A DNA stretch of 33,150 nt, from contig JBKPSV010000377.1 in NCBI GenBank assembly GCA_046735215.1, positions 1-33,150 of the forward strand, read 5' to 3'. The notes under the pieces were generated by a model, which was not told where the DNA came from, did not search any database, and saw only the letters and a list, made by a program, of their open reading frames with translations. The stretch is from JAMXLO01 sp046735215. GTDB lineage: Bacteria > Pseudomonadota > Alphaproteobacteria > Acetobacterales > Acetobacteraceae. Made by a program: the position numbers and the translations under genes. The number at the start of each line of letters is the position of its first letter. Within the stretch, counting starts at the first letter, position 1. Of this stretch, positions 23,944 to 32,887 are shown one piece after another.

Positions 23944-25806
23944 ATGCTGATCCCTCGCACCAATCTGTTCGGCAATCCGACAAGGGCGGCAGCGCGAATC
24001 AGTCCTGACGGAAAAATGCTGTCATGGCTCGCGCCATTGGGCGGTGTGCTTAACGTGTTTGTGGCGCCCTTCGATGCCCAGGGCGATGCTGTGCCCGTAA
24101 CGCAGGATCGAGGGCGAGGTGTCCGCATCTACGGCTGGACCTATGCCGGCGGCCTCGTCTACCTGCAGGACGTCGGTGGGACAGAGGATTATCACCTGTT
24201 TGCGGTGGATCCGATGAGCCGTGAAACGCGCGATCTGACACCGTTCCCCGGTGTGCGTGCGGGGATTGGCCTATTAAGCCGACGACGCCGCGGCGAGCTC
24301 CCATTGCTGCTGAATCGGCGCGATCCGCGGTTCTTCGATCTGTTCAGTGTCGATCTCGCCAGCGGTGCACTCGAGCTGGTCGAGGAAAACCCCGGGCTGG
24401 CAGGCTTTTTGACCGATGAGACTTACCGGGCTGTCCTGGCGTTGAAAGTTGCACCCGATGGCGCGCGCCAGGTGTTGCGGAAGGTGGCAGGCGTGTGGAG
24501 CCCGTTCCTCGACTTCGCGCCCGAGGATGCGCGCGCCTCCGGACCGAGTCACCTCGATCCTGAGGGACGGGTTCTGTATCTACGCGACACGCGAGGCCGC
24601 GACACCGCCGCGCTGGTTCGGTTGGACATGCTCAGCGGCGAACGCTCTCTATTGGCCGCGGATCCCAGGGCGGATCTCGGCGGCATGATCGTGGATATCG
24701 AGACGTTCGAGCCGCGCGCATACAGCGTCGTGGTCGAGCGCCTGGAGTATCACGCGCTGGACCCGGCGATAGCGCCAGACCTGGCGTTCCTCACGGGCAT
24801 CGGTGACTGGGGCCTGACAAGCCGCACCGAGGATGATCGTCTGTGGATTGTTTCGGCCAATTCCGCCACGCAGCCAGCCATTGACTACCTGTATGATCGA
24901 TCGGCACAGACCTTGCGCGAAGTGCTGCGGGCTCGTCCGGAACTGGATGGGGCGCCGCTGCGGCAGATGCACCCGGTGCGAATCTCTGCGCGCGACGGTT
25001 TGTCATTGGTCAGTTATCTCACCAAGCCCGACGTGGCGATCGCACCGCCGTTGGTGCTGCTCGTCCACGGAGGACCATGGGCGCGGGACAGCTACGGCTA
25101 CCATGCGTGGCACCAGTGGCTCGCCAACCGCGGCTATGCCGTACTCAGCGTGAACTTCCGCGGCTCCACCGGCTTCGGCAAGGCGTTCATCAATGCCGGC
25201 GACGGGGAGTGGGGCCGCCGAATGGACGACGATCTATCCGATGCTGTCGCCTGGGCGGTCAGCGAGGGACATGCCGATCCTGCCCGCGTCGCCATCATGG
25301 GCACGAGCTACGGCGGGTATGCCACGCTGGTCGGGCTGACACGAAATCCGGAACTCTATGCCTGCGGTGTGGACATCGTAGGCCCAAGCAATCTCGAAAC
25401 CTTGCTGCGCACGATTCCACCCTACTGGGAATCGATCCGCGCCGATCTCTATCGGGCAATTGGTGACATCTCCACGGAGGCAGGCCTGGCGCAAGCACGA
25501 GAGCGCTCTCCCCTGTTCCGTGCGGATCGAATCCGCCGACCGTTGCTGATCGCCCAGGGTGCCAACGATCCACGCGTGAAGCAGGCTGAAAGCGATCAGA
25601 TGGTCTCCGCATTGCGCGCCAGCGGCATTCCGGTCACCTACGTGCTGTTCCCTGACGAGGGGCACGGTTTCGTGCGACCGGAGAACGCCATCGCCTGCAA
25701 TGGCCTGATCGAGACCTTCCTGGCGGAGCATCTGGGCGGACAGGCAGAACCGATCACCCCCGAGCAGCTCGCGGCAAGCACGGCAACGATGATGGAGAAG
25801 GCTTGA
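23944..25806 (+). CDS. S9 family peptidase (prolyl oligopeptidase / acylaminoacyl-peptidase type)
   Basis: 620-aa serine peptidase with an N-terminal beta-propeller (about 10-335; WD40-like pieces such as ARISPDGKMLSWLAP and RDPRFFDLFSVDL) and a C-terminal alpha/beta-hydrolase domain. The catalytic triad is complete: Ser455 (GTSYGGYA), Asp542 (GANDPRVK) and His574 (DEGHGF); HGGPWARD near 375-382 forms the oxyanion region. Such enzymes cleave short peptides, releasing N-terminal or N-acylated residues. No signal peptide is present, so it is probably cytoplasmic. The ribosome site is GAGGAGGG just before the start. It is a separate gene behind sucD with no evident link to the TCA cycle. Confidence 0.93.
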   Translation: MLIPRTNLFGNPTRAAARISPDGKMLSWLAPLGGVLNVFVAPFDAQGDAVPVTQDRGRGVRIYGWTYAGGLVYLQDVGGTEDYHLFAVDPMSRETRDLTPFPGVRAGIGLLSRRRRGELPLLLNRRDPRFFDLFSVDLASGALELVEENPGLAGFLTDETYRAVLALKVAPDGARQVLRKVAGVWSPFLDFAPEDARASGPSHLDPEGRVLYLRDTRGRDTAALVRLDMLSGERSLLAADPRADLGGMIVDIETFEPRAYSVVVERLEYHALDPAIAPDLAFLTGIGDWGLTSRTEDDRLWIVSANSATQPAIDYLYDRSAQTLREVLRARPELDGAPLRQMHPVRISARDGLSLVSYLTKPDVAIAPPLVLLVHGGPWARDSYGYHAWHQWLANRGYAVLSVNFRGSTGFGKAFINAGDGEWGRRMDDDLSDAVAWAVSEGHADPARVAIMGTSYGGYATLVGLTRNPELYACGVDIVGPSNLETLLRTIPPYWESIRADLYRAIGDISTEAGLAQARERSPLFRADRIRRPLLIAQGANDPRVKQAESDQMVSALRASGIPVTYVLFPDEGHGFVRPENAIACNGLIETFLAEHLGGQAEPITPEQLAASTATMMEKA

Positions 25807-25916
25807 TCAGGTAGACCTTAGCGGGGACGAATTGGCGCAGCGACTGAACCGAGAAGCATTCTGCCCCTGCGCGCCGCGTGCCGGATCATCCCGGCTTCAC
25901 CAGGCAAGCTTGACAC

Positions 25917-25936
25917 CCCGCCGTGCCTCCGGCGGG
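25917..25936. other. Hairpin in the leader of the flavin oxidoreductase gene
   Basis: CCCGCCG and CGGCGGG form a perfect 7-bp stem with the loop TGCCTC, 38 bp before the LLM oxidoreductase start and 110 bp after the S9 peptidase stop. There is no T-run, so it is more likely a leader structure or a rho-dependent boundary than an intrinsic terminator. A TTGACA at 25910-25915 lies at its left edge. Confidence 0.35.
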
Positions 25937-25974
25937 ATACTCATCAGTAGGCGTGGCAAGACCCAAGGAAAGTC

Positions 25975-27180
25975 ATGAAATTCGGCATCTTCTATGAATT
26001 GCAGCTCCCGCGCCCGTGGGGGCCGGACGATGAGCGTCAGCTCTATCAGAATGCGCTCGACCAGGTCGAACTCGCAGACAAGCTTGGCTACGATTACGCC
26101 TGGGAGGTCGAGCATCACTTCCTTGAGGAGTATTCCCACTCCCCTGCCCCCGAAGTCTTTCTCGGCGCAGCCTCGCAGCGAACCAAAAACATTCGTCTTG
26201 GCCACGGCATCGTGCAACTTACCACCAATCCGCCGCAGCGCGTCGCCGAGCGCATCGCTTGCCTCGACCTGGTATCCAACGGTCGTGTCGAGATGGGCAC
26301 GGGCGAGTCGGCCTCGATCACGGAACTCGGCGGCTTCGGCCGTGATATGGAGACCAAGCGCGAAGTCTGGGAGGACGCGATCCGCTGCATCATTCCGATG
26401 TTCAAGGACCAGGGCGTCGAGATCGACACCAAGTGGCACAAGATGCCGATGCGGAACGTGCTGCCGAAGCCGGTGCAGAAGCCGCACCCGCCGCTGTGGG
26501 TTGCCTGCTCTCAGCTAGAGACGATCGAAATGGCGGGCCGTCGCGGCATGGGCGCGCTTGGCTTCCAGTTCCTCTCGGCCGACGCGGCGCATGCGTGGGT
26601 GCACGCCTACTATAATGCCTTCACCAGGCAGCAGGAGAAGCTCGCCGACTATCGGACCAACCCGAACATCGCATTGGTCAGCTACTTCATGTGCGCCGAG
26701 ACGGACGAGGAGGCACGTCGTCGCGCGGACGGGGCGACATTCTTCCAGTTCGCACTGCGCTACTATGGTTCCAGTTCGGGGCGGAAACGGCCGGATCCGT
26801 ACACCGTCAACATGTGGGATGAATACAACAAGTGGAAGCGCGAGAATCCTGAGGCGGCGGCTCGTGCGATCTCCGGTGGATTGATCGGTTCACCCGAGAC
26901 ACTCAGACGGCGGTTGCGGCGCTTCGAGACATCGAACATTGATCAGGTCATCCTGCTCAATCAGGCTGGAAGGAACTCGCACGCGCATATCTGCGAGAGC
27001 CTGGAACTTTTCGCCAATGAAGTGATGCCAGAGTTCCACGCCAACGAACCGGCGCACCAGGAATGGAAGCGCAGGGTGCTCGCGGGCGAGGTCGAGCTCG
27101 ACGAGATCGACACCACGCCATATCGCGAGCGCTTCGGGCCGAACACGGTGCCGACCCCGGTGCAGCCTGCGGCCGAATAG
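25975..27180 (+). CDS. LLM class (luciferase-like) flavin-dependent oxidoreductase
   Basis: 401-aa member of the bacterial luciferase-like monooxygenase family, a TIM barrel using reduced FMN or F420. The start follows AAGGAAAG. Family stretches are MKFGIFYELQLPRPW, GYDYAWEVEHHFLEEYSHSP, LGHGIVQLTTNPPQRVAER, GRVEMGTGESAS and ISGGLIGSPETLRRRLRRFE near the end. FMN with a separate reductase is likely; no reductase is next to it. The substrate is unknown; long-chain or aromatic monooxygenation is typical of the wider family. It stands alone between an S9 peptidase gene and a small minus-strand gene. Confidence 0.92.
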   Translation: MKFGIFYELQLPRPWGPDDERQLYQNALDQVELADKLGYDYAWEVEHHFLEEYSHSPAPEVFLGAASQRTKNIRLGHGIVQLTTNPPQRVAERIACLDLVSNGRVEMGTGESASITELGGFGRDMETKREVWEDAIRCIIPMFKDQGVEIDTKWHKMPMRNVLPKPVQKPHPPLWVACSQLETIEMAGRRGMGALGFQFLSADAAHAWVHAYYNAFTRQQEKLADYRTNPNIALVSYFMCAETDEEARRRADGATFFQFALRYYGSSSGRKRPDPYTVNMWDEYNKWKRENPEAAARAISGGLIGSPETLRRRLRRFETSNIDQVILLNQAGRNSHAHICESLELFANEVMPEFHANEPAHQEWKRRVLAGEVELDEIDTTPYRERFGPNTVPTPVQPAAE

Positions 27181-27249
27181 GGGCGCTTCAAGCAAGATGA
27201 GGTCAGGTTGAACCTCATCATGCTTTGGTTTCCTGGTTTGAGCGCATGC

Positions 27250-27402
27250 CTAGGCTGGCAGACCGGTAAAGCCCAGCGCCACCAAAAGCGATACGGCGAA
27301 GAGCACCACGGCGACGGCGAACGGCGCCAGCTGTGGATGCTCATCGGCGAAATGGTTGGACGGGACGGTGGCCAGACTCGCTTCTGGATGCGTGACGCTC
27401 AT
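27250..27402 (-). CDS. 50-aa single-TM protein with an FNR/FixK box upstream
   Basis: Small ORF with ATG at 27402-27400 and TAG at 27252-27250. An AAGGA lies nine bases upstream on the minus strand. The first 26 residues are soluble and include NHFADEHPQ; a hydrophobic helix follows (FAVAVVLFAVSLLVALGF) and the protein ends GLPA. It should be an inner-membrane protein with a short C-terminus. A perfect TTGAT-N4-ATCAA box is centred about 69 bp upstream of the start, where an activating Fnr/FixK site would place the transcript start about 28 nt before the ATG. Small single-helix proteins are common accessories of respiratory complexes; that link is inference. No family recognised. Confidence 0.65.
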   Translation of the reverse strand: MSVTHPEASLATVPSNHFADEHPQLAPFAVAVVLFAVSLLVALGFTGLPA

Positions 27403-27464
27403 TGTTCAGAGTCCTTGTTCGGCTGATGGAGGCTGAGCCTGCCTCACGCGCGCCAGGCTTGGCC

Positions 27465-27478
27465 TTGATCTGGATCAA
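27465..27478. promoter_or_regulatory. FNR/FixK-type box TTGAT-CTGG-ATCAA
   Basis: TTGATCTGGATCAA matches the consensus of Fnr, Anr, FnrL and FixK regulators in every fixed position. It lies between the 50-aa membrane protein gene on minus (start 27402) and the DUF3576 gene on plus (start about 27623). The distance suits activation of the minus-strand gene; for the plus-strand gene it is 145 bp from the start. Confidence 0.65.
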
Positions 27479-27622
27479 AGCGGCAGCGTCGCTGTCCGAT
27501 GAGCTTGCCGGGGCGGCGATTGGATGGCGAAAACTGGAGCGACCCGTTGCGTATACGTTGCCAAATATTTTCTGTGTCCCACGAATCGGCGGGACGCTTG
27601 GCGCCGAAACACCGAGGCGCTA

Positions 27623-28213
27623 ATGGAACAACCTCTCTGGCGTGAGTTTTCCAGAATGGCTACCAGCCTTCGTCCTATTGTCGCCTTCATCTTTGCCGCC
27701 TCTGTTCTCGCCGCCTGCGGCAACACCAAGCCCAACCCGGCCGATCCCGGATATATTGGCCAGGAAGGTCCTTCCAGCAGTGGCTCGATGCCCGGTGGCA
27801 GCGTCCTCGGTGACAGCAGCCTGATCTTCGGCACGGGAAAGGACCGACCTGGCAGTCCAAAGTCAGGGACGGATGCCGGTGGCGGCGCGCTGGGGGTCAA
27901 TGCCTATCTCTGGCGCGGCGCGCTCGACACGCTCAGCTTCATGCCGCTGTCGTCGGCGGACCCGTTCGGCGGCGTGATCATCACCGATTGGTACACCCCT
28001 GCGGCTGCAAACGGCGAACGCTTCAAGGCGACCGCCTACATCCTTGGCCGCGAGCTGCGCAGCGACGGTGTGCGGGTCAGTATCTTCCGCCAGGTGCTGG
28101 AGAACGGCCAATGGGTGGATGCGCCCGTCAGCCCTATCACGGTCGGGGACATCGAGAACAAGGTGCTGTCGCGCGCGCGCGAATTACGCGAACAGTCGCA
28201 GGCCAGCAGCTGA
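27623..28213 (+). CDS. DUF3576 family lipoprotein
   Basis: 196-aa protein, an alphaproteobacterial DUF3576 member of unknown function. The ATG at 27623 has GAGG five bases upstream; the ATG at 27656 is the alternative and puts the hydrophobic segment closer to the N-terminus. The lipobox is VLAAC, so the mature protein is lipid-anchored, probably to the outer membrane, with a low-complexity Gly/Ser/Pro linker behind the cysteine. The conserved domain begins at about GVNAYLWRGALDTLSFMPLSSADPFGG and contains DWYTP and FKATAYILGRELRSDGVRVSIFRQ. It stands alone before an MFS gene. Confidence 0.9.
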   Translation: MEQPLWREFSRMATSLRPIVAFIFAASVLAACGNTKPNPADPGYIGQEGPSSSGSMPGGSVLGDSSLIFGTGKDRPGSPKSGTDAGGGALGVNAYLWRGALDTLSFMPLSSADPFGGVIITDWYTPAAANGERFKATAYILGRELRSDGVRVSIFRQVLENGQWVDAPVSPITVGDIENKVLSRARELREQSQASS

Positions 28214-28367
28214 GCGCCCGCAACCCCTCCAGCCGAGATCGGGACTGAGTCGGTGATCCTAGGCGGGTGCGCGAACGCCTCTGGCCTGCAATTACATCTT
28301 CGGTGCGCTGGGCGCATCGGCTACACAGAAGGGCTCTGGCAAGAGATAAGAAACAAGAGCGAGGGTC

Positions 28368-29660
28368 ATGACGGCGCCAGAAAGGGAAGCGTCTGAGCAG
28401 CCCGCGCGGCAGATCAATACAACGCTCGCGCTGTTTGGTTTCGCGCTATGCGTGGCACTCTACTTCGTCCAGTACGCGTTGCGCTCGGCTCCCAGTGTCA
28501 TGTCGAGCGATCTGGCGAGCGCGTTCAACACGAGTTCCATAGAGATCGGCGGCCTCTCGAGCTCGTTCTTTTACACATACGCCGTGTTCGCCCTGATCTC
28601 GGGCGCCGCTCTTGACCACCTCGGCGCCCGCCGCCCGATGCCAATCGGAGCGGCGATCATGGCAGTAGGCGCCCTGCTGTTCGTGGCAGATGGCTTTGTC
28701 ACCGCACAGATTGGCCGACTGCTGCAAGGCGCAGGTGGCGCTTTCGCCTTCACCGGCGCAGTTTACGTGGCGGGCAGCGGATTGCCGCCATCGCGCCTGG
28801 CTCTGGCAATCGGTATCGCACAAGGCGTTGGGATGTTCGGTGCCTGGGCTGGACAGTTCATCGTCTCGGCGGCCCTTCGGGCATGGGGTGTGCCTTGGCA
28901 GGCAATCTGGATCACGGCAGCCATCGCCGCCGGCGTGATCGCACTGGCGATGTGCTGGAGCTTACCTGGGCACTCTGCAACCGCACCTGCATCCGAGCTG
29001 AGGGGCGCCAGCATCTTCCGTCCATACAAGGTCCTACTGTCAAATCCGCAGAGCTGGCTATGTGCAATTTGCTCGGGCTGCCTGTTCGTGCCGACAACGA
29101 TCGGCGCGCTGGTGTGGCGCGTGCCTTACTTCACCAGTGGGCTCGATGTCCGGTACCAGGCGGCGGTTCTCAGTACGTCAATGGTGCCCCTCGGGTGGGT
29201 TGTGGGTGCTCCTCTCCTGGGCTGGATCTCTGATCGGATTGGTCGCCGCAGGCCGATTCTGATCGCGGGCGGCGTCATCCTCGCCATCGCCGAAGCACTG
29301 GTGCTGTTCGGCCCGGAGCCAATCGCATCCTTCTGGGGCGTGGAGCTGGTATTCGGCGTGGCCTCAGGGGCGGCAATGATACCTTACAGCGTGATCAAGG
29401 AGACCAACCCTGATTCCGTTAAAGGCAGTGCCGCTGGTGCTATGAACCTGATCGTCTTCGCGATCAGCGCCATCGTCGGCACGATCCATGTTTGGATTCT
29501 TGCGCCTGATGTGCAACGCGGAACGCTGACGGCTGACGATGTTCGTCAGGTCGGTCTGATTGGGCTCAGCGGGATCATCATCGCGATCGTGCTTGCCGTG
29601 CTCCTACCGGAGACAGGGCGATCCGCGGCGAGGCTCGGCCTGGAGCGAACTGCAGCCTGA
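28368..29660 (+). CDS. MFS transporter
   Basis: 430-aa major facilitator superfamily permease with about 12 hydrophobic segments. It has a family motif A version in the loop between TM8 and TM9 (GWISDRIGRRRPIL), and the matching region in the first half is GAALDHLGARRPMPIG. The substrate is not identifiable; the N-terminal part (LYFVQYALRSAPSVMSSDLASAF) is like that of permeases annotated as anion:cation or organic-acid symporters. It is convergent with the methyltransferase gene, with a 10-bp stem hairpin between. Confidence 0.9.
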   Translation: MTAPEREASEQPARQINTTLALFGFALCVALYFVQYALRSAPSVMSSDLASAFNTSSIEIGGLSSSFFYTYAVFALISGAALDHLGARRPMPIGAAIMAVGALLFVADGFVTAQIGRLLQGAGGAFAFTGAVYVAGSGLPPSRLALAIGIAQGVGMFGAWAGQFIVSAALRAWGVPWQAIWITAAIAAGVIALAMCWSLPGHSATAPASELRGASIFRPYKVLLSNPQSWLCAICSGCLFVPTTIGALVWRVPYFTSGLDVRYQAAVLSTSMVPLGWVVGAPLLGWISDRIGRRRPILIAGGVILAIAEALVLFGPEPIASFWGVELVFGVASGAAMIPYSVIKETNPDSVKGSAAGAMNLIVFAISAIVGTIHVWILAPDVQRGTLTADDVRQVGLIGLSGIIIAIVLAVLLPETGRSAARLGLERTAA

Positions 29661-29687
29661 TCGGCGAAGTTACATGCTCGCCGATCA
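29658..29687. terminator. Bidirectional terminator-like hairpin between convergent genes
   Basis: TGATCGGCGA and TCGCCGATCA form a perfect 10-bp stem with a 10-nt loop, starting on the stop codon of the MFS gene and ending 28 bp before the end of the methyltransferase gene on the other strand. No clear T-run follows on either strand, so it may rely on Rho or serve mainly as a transcript 3'-end stabiliser. Confidence 0.5.
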
Positions 29688-29714
29688 ATGTGCGATCAGT
29701 CATGAAAACCGAGA

Positions 29715-30449
29715 TCAACGCCGACGCAGCGCAGCCATGAGCAGAAACGCAGGGCGCTCCCGCTCAATCGCCAACTCGGGCCGTGTCGCTATCTGCTCGT
29801 CGGTCGGCCCCCATTCCTCGACATGTTGCACGATGAAGCCGGAAGCGGTCAGCAAGCGCCAATAGGTTGCCAGGGTGCGATGCTGTTTGATCACGCCCTC
29901 GGTCAGCCAGTCTGTGCGGCGCGGTCCCTCCACAAGATAGGCGTCGACCGGCCACCTGTTATGGCCAACGTTGTCCATGACCCAGCCAGGCTGCCTCGGC
30001 GCCGTGTAGATCGGATGTTCGACCGAGAATACAAAGCTGCCGCCGGGCATCAGCGTGCCATGCACGACCGTCAACAACCGGTCGAGCCGGTCGACGTAGT
30101 GCAGCGCCAGGGAGCTATAGGCGAGGTCGCACGACCCTGCGGGTAGTTCGAGCGTTTCCATATCCGCTTGCTGATAGGTGATCTCCCCGTCATTGGTTTC
30201 GGCACGCGCGCGCGCCAGCATCTTTTTTGACACATCGAGCCCAAGCACCTTGCCCGCCCCCTGCTCGCGCGCCCATCGGCAGAACCAGCCAAAACCACAG
30301 CCGAGGTCGACCACCCGCAACCCATGCATATTGGGCAAGAGGGCGCGCAATGCCGGCCACTCGGCTGCACCCTCAAGGCCCTGGACCGACCGGCCCAGCC
30401 TGCTATAGCCCTCGAAAAATTCGGGGTTGTCGTAGATATTCTGCGTCAT
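29715..30449 (-). CDS. Class I SAM-dependent methyltransferase
   Basis: 244 aa from the ATG at 30449 (MTQNIYDNPEFFEGYSRLGRS); an in-frame ATG at 30479 would leave only 2 bp to pdxH and adds an unlikely decapeptide. The Rossmann-type SAM-binding motif is VVDLGCGFGWFCRWA, followed by the acidic end of strand 2 in VLGLDVSKKML and the motif CDLAYSSLALHYVDRL. It resembles UbiE/Methyltransf_11-type small-molecule enzymes. The substrate is unknown. It is divergent from pdxH with 32 bp between start codons. Confidence 0.9.
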   Translation of the reverse strand: MTQNIYDNPEFFEGYSRLGRSVQGLEGAAEWPALRALLPNMHGLRVVDLGCGFGWFCRWAREQGAGKVLGLDVSKKMLARARAETNDGEITYQQADMETLELPAGSCDLAYSSLALHYVDRLDRLLTVVHGTLMPGGSFVFSVEHPIYTAPRQPGWVMDNVGHNRWPVDAYLVEGPRRTDWLTEGVIKQHRTLATYWRLLTASGFIVQHVEEWGPTDEQIATRPELAIERERPAFLLMAALRRR

Positions 30450-30481
30450 CGTGCTTACTCGCCCGCAAGGATACGTCATCG

Positions 30482-31081
30482 ATGCCTGATTCCAGCCCTA
30501 TCGTCACCGACCCGTTCGTCAAATTCCAGGACTGGCTGAAAGAGGCCTGGACCCAGGAACCAGAAGACGCCAACGCGATGACGCTCGCCACCGCGACCCA
30601 TGACGGCCTGCCGTCGGCGCGCATCGTGCTGTTGAAGGGTGTCGATGCGAAGGGCTTCGTGTTCTACACCAACACACAGAGCCGCAAAGGCGACGAGATC
30701 GAGGCCAATGCACGCGCCGCGCTGCTGTTCCATTGGAAGCCGCTGGGCCGCCAGATCCGTATTGAAGGCCATGTCGAACGGGTGACCAACGCCGAGGCCG
30801 ACGCATATTTTGCGACCCGCCCTCGTATCTCGCGCCTGGGCGCCTGGGCGTCGGATCAGTCGCGTATCCTGCCGGGGCGCGCTGAACTTGAACGGCGCCT
30901 GGCCCAGTATGAGATGACGTATCCGGGGGATGACATTCCACGCCCACCCCACTGGTCCGGTTATCGCATCGTCCCTGAGCGGTTCGAGTTCTGGCAGAAC
31001 ATGCCGTTCCGCCTGCACGACCGCAGCGTCTATACAAAGTCCGTAGGAAACGACTGGACGCTCAGCAAGCTGTATCCCTGA
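30482..31081 (+). CDS. pdxH: Pyridoxamine 5'-phosphate oxidase
   Basis: FMN enzyme that oxidises pyridoxine or pyridoxamine 5'-phosphate to pyridoxal phosphate, the last step of vitamin B6 synthesis and salvage. 199 aa, the usual size, from the ATG at 30482 with AAGGA ten bases upstream. Signatures are ARIVLLKGVDAKGFVFYTNTQSRKG (FMN phosphate site), LLFHWKPLGRQIRIEG, RLGAWASDQS, and the C-terminal PERFEFWQ, RLHDR and L-KLYP. The next gene starts two bases after its stop. Confidence 0.95.
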   Translation: MPDSSPIVTDPFVKFQDWLKEAWTQEPEDANAMTLATATHDGLPSARIVLLKGVDAKGFVFYTNTQSRKGDEIEANARAALLFHWKPLGRQIRIEGHVERVTNAEADAYFATRPRISRLGAWASDQSRILPGRAELERRLAQYEMTYPGDDIPRPPHWSGYRIVPERFEFWQNMPFRLHDRSVYTKSVGNDWTLSKLYP

Positions 31082-31082
31082 C

Positions 31083-32579
31083 GTGCCTGTGCCGACCGAG
31101 CAGGCAGAGGTAGCGGCGTTCCTGCGCGACCTCGCCGGCTCGGATCCGCTGGAGAATCACATTTCGTTGGTCTTCATCGGCGTGGATACTGTGTGGAAGC
31201 TCAAGAAGGCGGTGCGGCTCGCGTTCCTCGACTTCACCTCCCTCGACTCGCGCAGGCGATTCACGTTTCGCGAACTGGAGCTGAACCGACCGGCAGCTCC
31301 GGACCTCTATCGGGACGCCGTGCCGGTGGTGCGGCGCGCGGATGGAACGCTGGCGTTCGGCGAGCGGGACGATGCCGCGATCGTCGACTGGGTGTTGCGG
31401 ATGGCCCGGGTGCGATCGAGCGACTTTCTCGATGAGATCGCTGCTGCCGGTCGATTGAATTCGCATTTGCTGGACGCACTCGGCGATACCGTGGCGATGT
31501 TCCATGTCAATCTGCCCGCGGCACGAGGCACCGATCCCGCAGCAGCGATGCGTGACGTGGCGCTCGGCAACGCGCAGTCGGCACACGATGCAGGTTTGCC
31601 GGATGGCGATGTGTGCGAATGGCGCAAGAAGATCATCAGCGCGCTCGATGGCATTGCACCTTGGCTGACGCAGCGAGGCAGTGACGGCTTGGTCCGCCGC
31701 GCGCACGGCGATCTGCACCTTGGCAATCTTTGCCTTTGGAACGGCAAGCCAGTGCCGTTCGATGCGCTCGAATTCGACGAGGTGATGGCGACGATCGATT
31801 TGGGCTACGACCTGGCCTTCCTGCTGATGGATCTTGATCGTCGCGTCTCACGCGCGGCGGCCAATCGCGTGCTGAACCGCTACGTTGCCCGCACTGGCGA
31901 CGCTGCGCTGACGCAGGGTTTGCCGCCCTTCCTGTCGCTGCGCGCAATGGTCCGGGCGCACGTCGAAGCCAGGCGTGGCAACGCCAGCCTCGCGGCACGG
32001 TACCAGACGGCTGCATTGGATTATCTCCAGACGAAGCCTGCGGTCGTGCTGGCGATCGGTGGTTTGCCCGGCACCGGCAAAACGACGCTGGCGCGCGCTC
32101 TGGCTCCAGAGCTGGGACGCGCACCCGGCGCCTTGGTGCTGCGCAGCGACGAGATCCGCAAGCGACAACATGGCGCGCCGCCTGAAGAACGCCTGCCACA
32201 GTCCGCCTACAGCGAGGCTGCAAGCGAAGCTGTACTCGACGAACTCACCGCCCTTGCCGCCGAAACGGCAAAGGGCGGTCATGCCGTGATCGCCGATGCG
32301 ACGTTCATCGACCCACGGCACCGGTCCAAGCTGGCGGCGGCGGCACGCGCGTCCGCCGTGCCGTTCGTCGGTCTCTGGCTTCAGGCTCCACTCGCTGTAC
32401 TGGAAGAGCGTATTGCCGCGCGTCACCACGATGCATCGGATGCGACGATCGCGGTTCTGCACGCCGCGGACCAAGGCAATCCCGGGCCTGGTGATTGGAT
32501 CGCGATCGAGGTTGTCGACCTGGCCCAGACCGAGGCAAAGGCCCGAATGGCGATTCGATCCGCACGATCAGGCTGTTGA
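31083..32579 (+). CDS. APH-like kinase fused to a P-loop ATPase (COG2187/COG0645 type)
   Basis: 498 aa; the GTG at 31083 is taken as the start because the first residues then match the family (EVAAFL...ENHISLVFIGVDTVWKLKKAVRLAFLDF). The N-terminal half is a choline/aminoglycoside-phosphotransferase-like kinase with the catalytic loop HGDLHLGN (208-215) and metal site FDALEFDE (226-233). The C-terminal half is a P-loop kinase with Walker A GGLPGTGKTT (326-335). The substrate is unknown; antibiotic modification should not be assumed from the fold. The gene follows pdxH with one base between. Family members often sit near universal stress protein genes, as here, and in some bacteria under oxygen-responsive control; the latter is from general knowledge. 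Confidence 0.9.
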   Translation: MPVPTEQAEVAAFLRDLAGSDPLENHISLVFIGVDTVWKLKKAVRLAFLDFTSLDSRRRFTFRELELNRPAAPDLYRDAVPVVRRADGTLAFGERDDAAIVDWVLRMARVRSSDFLDEIAAAGRLNSHLLDALGDTVAMFHVNLPAARGTDPAAAMRDVALGNAQSAHDAGLPDGDVCEWRKKIISALDGIAPWLTQRGSDGLVRRAHGDLHLGNLCLWNGKPVPFDALEFDEVMATIDLGYDLAFLLMDLDRRVSRAAANRVLNRYVARTGDAALTQGLPPFLSLRAMVRAHVEARRGNASLAARYQTAALDYLQTKPAVVLAIGGLPGTGKTTLARALAPELGRAPGALVLRSDEIRKRQHGAPPEERLPQSAYSEAASEAVLDELTALAAETAKGGHAVIADATFIDPRHRSKLAAAARASAVPFVGLWLQAPLAVLEERIAARHHDASDATIAVLHAADQGNPGPGDWIAIEVVDLAQTEAKARMAIRSARSGC

Positions 32580-32687
32580 GCCGAGCGATAAGCAGCGCCG
32601 TCATGACTTCGCGCGAGCTGTGAACCGCTTCAGAGCGGCATCAGGCAGCGCATGCAATTTTCCCCCGCAAGTTCGGAGGAGGCAGCA

Positions 32688-32825
32688 ATGCTGTTGACAT
32701 TTCTCATTGCCATGCTCGCCCTCATCATCGCTGTGCTGGTGGGCGCCGCGGTGCATCCAGATTATCATGTGAATGAGGCGGGCAACGACGGAACGGGGGC
32801 GCCCGACTGGGAAAGCAGTGTCTGA
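32688..32825 (+). CDS. 45-aa single-TM protein, unknown function
   Basis: Small ORF with an excellent ribosome site (GGAGGAGG at 32675-32682) and ATG at 32688. A hydrophobic N-terminal helix (LLTFLIAMLALIIAVLVGAAV) with no positive charge before it is followed by a short acidic tail, HPDYHVNEAGNDGTGAPDW. It may be an uncleaved membrane anchor with the tail in the periplasm. It lies between the kinase-fusion gene and a universal stress protein gene, 62 bp before the latter. A short hairpin, CCGCT-TCAG-AGCGG, is in the leader at 32625-32638. No family recognised. Confidence 0.6.
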   Translation: MLLTFLIAMLALIIAVLVGAAVHPDYHVNEAGNDGTGAPDWESSV

Positions 32826-32887
32826 TGCGCTTGCAGGGAAAGCTGTGCTAGAAGCGCAGCTCTGACCTGCAAGCGAGGAGCCGTGAC

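Noticed and set aside
25910..25941. TTGACA and GATACT as a sigma-70 promoter for the LLM gene
   Set aside because: The spacing of 20 bp is too long and the -10 matches only four of six; a hairpin fills the spacer. Not strong enough to list as a promoter.
27402..27623. 73-codon plus-strand ORF between the small membrane protein and the DUF3576 gene
   Set aside because: No ribosome site or domain was seen, and it covers the FNR box and the region expected to hold promoters.
31083..32579. Aminoglycoside resistance gene
   Set aside because: The APH-like fold is fused to a P-loop kinase and matches the widespread chromosomal COG2187 type; context is pdxH and a stress gene, not a resistance element.
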